This document shows, piece after piece, positions 33,231 to 35,191 of a DNA stretch of 35,191 nt. Position numbers and translations under genes: made by a program. The notes beneath the pieces are model-generated. The model saw only the letters and a program-made list of their open reading frames with translations. It ran no database searches and was not told the DNA's origin. The stretch covers positions 1 through 35,191 of the forward strand of contig CAMFGH010000020.1 of NCBI GenBank assembly GCA_945949875.1, read 5' to 3'. Source of the DNA: an uncultured bacterium. GTDB lineage: Bacteria; Bacillota; Clostridia; Lachnospirales; Lachnospiraceae. The first letter of the stretch is position 1. Each line of letters opens with the position of its first letter.

Positions 33231-33782
33231 ATGGAAAAATATATTACAGCCCCTATCACGGAAGAAATAAGCAGTGGATTAAATGCAGGCGATTATGTTT
33301 ATATCAGCGGAACCATTTATGTGGCAAGGGATGCAGCACATAAAAGAATGATGGAAACCTTGGAAAAAGGTGAAAAGCTTCCGCTGGAGATCAAAAACAG
33401 TACCATATATTATATGGGACCATCACCTGCAAGAGAAGGAAGACCGATAGGGTCTGCAGGCCCAACTACAGCCTCCCGTATGGATAAGTATGCGCCAACG
33501 CTACTTGATCTGGGACAAAAAGCAATGATTGGCAAGGGGAAACGGTCGAAGGAAGTCATCGATGCAATTGTCAGAAATAAAGCAGTATACTTTGCTGCAA
33601 TTGGTGGAGCAGGTGCGTTATTGTCAAAATCCATAACTCATTCGGAAGTGATTGCATATGATGATCTGGGAACAGAGGCAATACGAAAATTAGAAGTAAA
33701 AAATTTCCCGGTGGTGGTAGTAATAGACTCGAAAGGGAATAATCTGTATGAAACAGCCATAGAAGCATACAGGCAGATTTAA
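33231..33782 (+). CDS. Fumarate hydratase class I, beta subunit
   Basis: The 183-aa beta subunit of the two-part class I fumarase. It carries GDYVYISGTIYVARDAAHKRM, the signature GPSPAREGRPIGSAGPTTASRMD and the YFAAIGGAGALLSKSI region of the C-terminal half of FumA-type enzymes. The ATG at 33231 is chosen because homologues begin here. The only ribosome binding site is AAGGA about 13 bases upstream, so translation may depend on coupling to the alpha subunit, which ends 29 bp before. It closes the rhomboid-to-fumarase run. Confidence 0.93.
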   Translation: MEKYITAPITEEISSGLNAGDYVYISGTIYVARDAAHKRMMETLEKGEKLPLEIKNSTIYYMGPSPAREGRPIGSAGPTTASRMDKYAPTLLDLGQKAMIGKGKRSKEVIDAIVRNKAVYFAAIGGAGALLSKSITHSEVIAYDDLGTEAIRKLEVKNFPVVVVIDSKGNNLYETAIEAYRQI

Positions 33783-33810
33783 GAAGAAATTGCAATCTTA
33801 AATTTTCTAT

Positions 33811-33872
33811 TTGACGTGAAATTTTAAATCTTTTATTTAGACGTTGACAAACAAAGGGACCTTTGTTAAAAT
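33811..33872 (+). promoter_or_regulatory. Tandem promoters of tRNA-Ser with a palindrome in the spacer
   Basis: P1: TTGACG (33811-33816), 17 bp, TATTTA (33834-33839). P2: TTGACA (33844-33849), 17 bp, TAAAAT (33867-33872). The P2 spacer is almost wholly an 18-bp perfect inverted repeat, AACAAAGG-GA-CCTTTGTT (33850-33867). P2 would start transcription near 33880, about 50 nt before the tRNA. Confidence 0.65.
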
Positions 33873-33931
33873 TACTTTTGCGTTCTTTAGAGAATGAAAG
33901 TGCATATTGGTAGAGACGTTATTCGGAATGT

Positions 33932-34019
33932 GGAGAAATACTCAAGTGGCCGAAGAGGCGCCCCTGCTAAGGGTGTAGGTCGGGTGACCGGCGCGAGGGT
34001 TCAAATCCCTCTTTCTCCG
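33932..34019 (+). tRNA. tRNA-Ser, anticodon GCT
   Basis: An 88-nt type II tRNA. The acceptor stem is GGAGAAA/TTTCTCC with discriminator G. The anticodon loop CTGCTAA gives GCT. A long variable arm (about GTAGGTCGGGTGACCGGC) and T arm GAGGGTTCAAATCCCTC identify serine. CCA is not encoded. Confidence 0.97.
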
Positions 34020-34039
34020 TTAGATACTCTGCCAAGAGA

Positions 34040-34082
34040 AAAGTGAGAATACTTGTTTTCAAGTAGTTCTCACTTTATTTTT
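34040..34082. terminator. Terminator of tRNA-Ser, usable from both strands
   Basis: A 15-bp stem with one bulge (34040-34054 with 34061-34076) and loop GTTTTC is followed by ATTTTTTTG. On the minus strand the same stem is followed by TTCTCTT, so it can also end the lipoprotein transcript. Confidence 0.85.
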
Positions 34083-34106
34083 TGAAAATTCTTATATTTC
34101 ATTTTT

Positions 34107-34913
34107 TTATTCTGTTTTTGCGTATACACTTAATACCCCATAATATGTTGCAACGACAGAAACATCGTGTGTGTATTTTCCTACATCCTCTAGCCCGTAT
34201 CGAAGCAGGAAATAATCCATATCATGTAAAGACTTATAGATATTATTTGCGTGTTCCATATCGTGTGTTTCGACAGCCAGCTTTGTTTCATCGATCATAT
34301 ATTGGATATCACTTTGTAAATCTTCATTATGAACAGAGTTTTTCATATCAAGTAATAATTCTATAAAACTGTTCCCATCAAATCTGTTATATACCATAAC
34401 AGGGGTGCCATACTTTTCATAAAACGCATCACTTGTTATATTTTCTTTTTTACAGATTTCTTGGATGTCGGAAATGGTTCCATCATATGCCCATCCGATT
34501 TGAATATCTCCTTTTTGATCAAAATAGTTCCAGTATAAATGATTTTTATCTTCCAGTTTGCTGAATAAATTATCATATAAGTATGCATGTTCCATTTGCT
34601 GATTTGCGACTTTGATATTTTCTGTAAGACGATCGATTTCATCCTGACTCATTCCGGCCAAAACGAGAGAACGCATGGCAAGCACTTCTTCTTTGGAAGG
34701 CATGATTTCTTGTTCAGCAACTGTATTGTCTTCTTCTACGTTCTTCTGATCTGAAGTATCGTTAAGGGTTTGTTCTGTGATTGGATTAGGTTCAGATTTT
34801 TTTATAATTGGATCATTTCCGGAAGAGCTGTTTGAATCACCGCTGCATCCAGCTAAACAATATATAAAAAAGAGCGTGAAAAAAAGGACAAATATTTTTT
34901 TTGCCTTCATCAT
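34107..34913 (-). CDS. Predicted lipoprotein of unknown function
   Basis: A 268-aa secreted protein. A basic start and hydrophobic stretch (residues 5-20) lead to the lipobox LAGC with the lipidated cysteine at C23. A Ser/Asn/Glu-rich low-complexity linker follows (24-70). The rest (75-268) looks folded and mainly helical (EEVLAMRSLVLAGMSQDEIDRL, IYKSLHDMDYFLLRYGLEDVG) and contains no recognised catalytic motif. GGAAG lies about 10 bases before the ATG at 34913; a second ATG is the next codon. It has its own promoter and shares a terminator with tRNA-Ser. I do not recognise the family. Confidence 0.8.
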   Translation of the reverse strand: MMKAKKIFVLFFTLFFIYCLAGCSGDSNSSSGNDPIIKKSEPNPITEQTLNDTSDQKNVEEDNTVAEQEIMPSKEEVLAMRSLVLAGMSQDEIDRLTENIKVANQQMEHAYLYDNLFSKLEDKNHLYWNYFDQKGDIQIGWAYDGTISDIQEICKKENITSDAFYEKYGTPVMVYNRFDGNSFIELLLDMKNSVHNEDLQSDIQYMIDETKLAVETHDMEHANNIYKSLHDMDYFLLRYGLEDVGKYTHDVSVVATYYGVLSVYAKTE

Positions 34914-34947
34914 ATTAGAATTCTTCCTTTCGCGATGTATATAATGA

Positions 34948-34976
34948 ATTATACTTCGAGGAGATTTTTATTTCAA
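34948..34976 (-). promoter_or_regulatory. Promoter of the lipoprotein gene
   Basis: On the minus strand TTGAAA (34976-34971), a 17-bp spacer and TATAAT (34953-34948) lie about 35 bp upstream of the start codon. Confidence 0.7.
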
Positions 34977-35051
34977 CGCAACCAGATTTTGGAGATTCTA
35001 ATAATATATGAAATTTTAGAGAATTCAGATAATTTGAGGCTAGAATAATTA

Positions 35052-35080
35052 TTGACAAGCTGTTATCTCTGTGCTATATT
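35052..35080 (+). promoter_or_regulatory. Strong promoter, first of two at the right edge
   Basis: TTGACA (35052-35057), 17 bp, TATATT (35075-35080). The transcript start region contains a small hairpin, CACCGT/ACGGTG, followed by TTTTT. The stretch 34977-35191 holds no gene. Confidence 0.7.
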
Positions 35081-35144
35081 AAAGTTCCACCGTCTTTTAA
35101 CGGTGAATGGTTTTTGAAAAAATAAAAAAACTTTTGAAACATGC

Positions 35145-35173
35145 TTGACACAGGTCGGAGCCCATGATATTAT
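35145..35173 (+). promoter_or_regulatory. Strong promoter, second of two at the right edge
   Basis: TTGACA (35145-35150), 17 bp, TATTAT (35168-35173), preceded by an A-rich tract (35117-35130) like an UP element. Tandem consensus promoters of this kind usually drive rRNA or tRNA operons; the gene itself lies outside the window. Confidence 0.7.
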
Positions 35174-35191
35174 ATCAGAGTTGCCCGACAA

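Noticed and set aside
1-35191. CRISPR array, prophage, integron or toxin-antitoxin system
   Set aside because: No regularly spaced repeats, phage or recombinase genes, or small toxin-like pairs were seen on either strand.

Overview
The window looks like a chromosomal segment of a flagellated, anaerobic Gram-positive bacterium of the Lachnospiraceae (Clostridia). This is inferred from moderate GC, strong GGAGG-type ribosome binding sites, an oxygen-sensitive two-subunit serine dehydratase, a two-subunit class I fumarase, a bofA/DUF2508 pair, DUF6240 next to flagellin, and a DUF5702/DUF6382-type Tad locus. No phage, transposase or CRISPR genes are present. The one candidate mobile element is a 274-bp MITE-like inverted-repeat insert inside the Tad locus.

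Layout. 1-2.75 kb: a 10-TM metal exporter (ArsP_2/putative Mn transporter) followed by L-serine dehydratase sdaAB-sdaAA, closed by an 18-bp hairpin and two more hairpins. 2.8-6.5 kb: a LysR regulator, a GNAT acetyltransferase with a fresh 39-bp in-frame duplication, an RluA-family pseudouridine synthase, and a separately promoted branched-chain aminotransferase (ilvE). 6.5-7.6 kb, minus strand: an AraC regulator and tRNA-Lys(CTT). 7.6-14.2 kb: TatD, RsmA, a 927-aa TPR/acidic/AAA-like protein and glycogen branching enzyme. 14.3-18.8 kb, flagellar: a 937-aa DUF6240/FliK-like protein, flagellin with a CsrA-type leader hairpin, and FliS. 18.8-19.4 kb: DUF2508 (minus) and BofA (plus).

19.5-30.2 kb is a complete-looking Tad/Flp type IVb pilus locus. 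In order it holds a prepilin peptidase, TadZ-like protein, CpaF ATPase, TadB, an unusual TadC with a large extracytoplasmic domain, Flp pilin, DUF5702 protein, the 274-bp insert, a TadE-like pseudopilin fused to two Cys/His modules, a second prepilin peptidase, a second TadE-like pseudopilin and a DUF6382-FHA protein. CpaF, TadB and TadC would form the motor and platform. The peptidases would process Flp and the pseudopilins, and TadZ and the FHA protein may localise or regulate assembly. A strong promoter lies about 236 nt upstream of the first gene, leaving a long untranslated leader.

30.3-33.8 kb: a compact run of rhomboid protease, flavodoxin-SCP2 fusion, HIT hydrolase and fumarase alpha/beta. 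Then come tRNA-Ser(GCT) with its own promoter and terminator, a minus-strand lipoprotein, and two strong promoters at the right edge that probably drive an rRNA or tRNA operon outside the window.

The most interesting points are the TadE-Cys/His fusion, the two prepilin peptidases, the remodelled TadC, the Tad leader, the MITE-like insert, the flagellin leader hairpin and the GGA-loop hairpins after sdaAA. All functional statements come from reading motifs; no database search was run.
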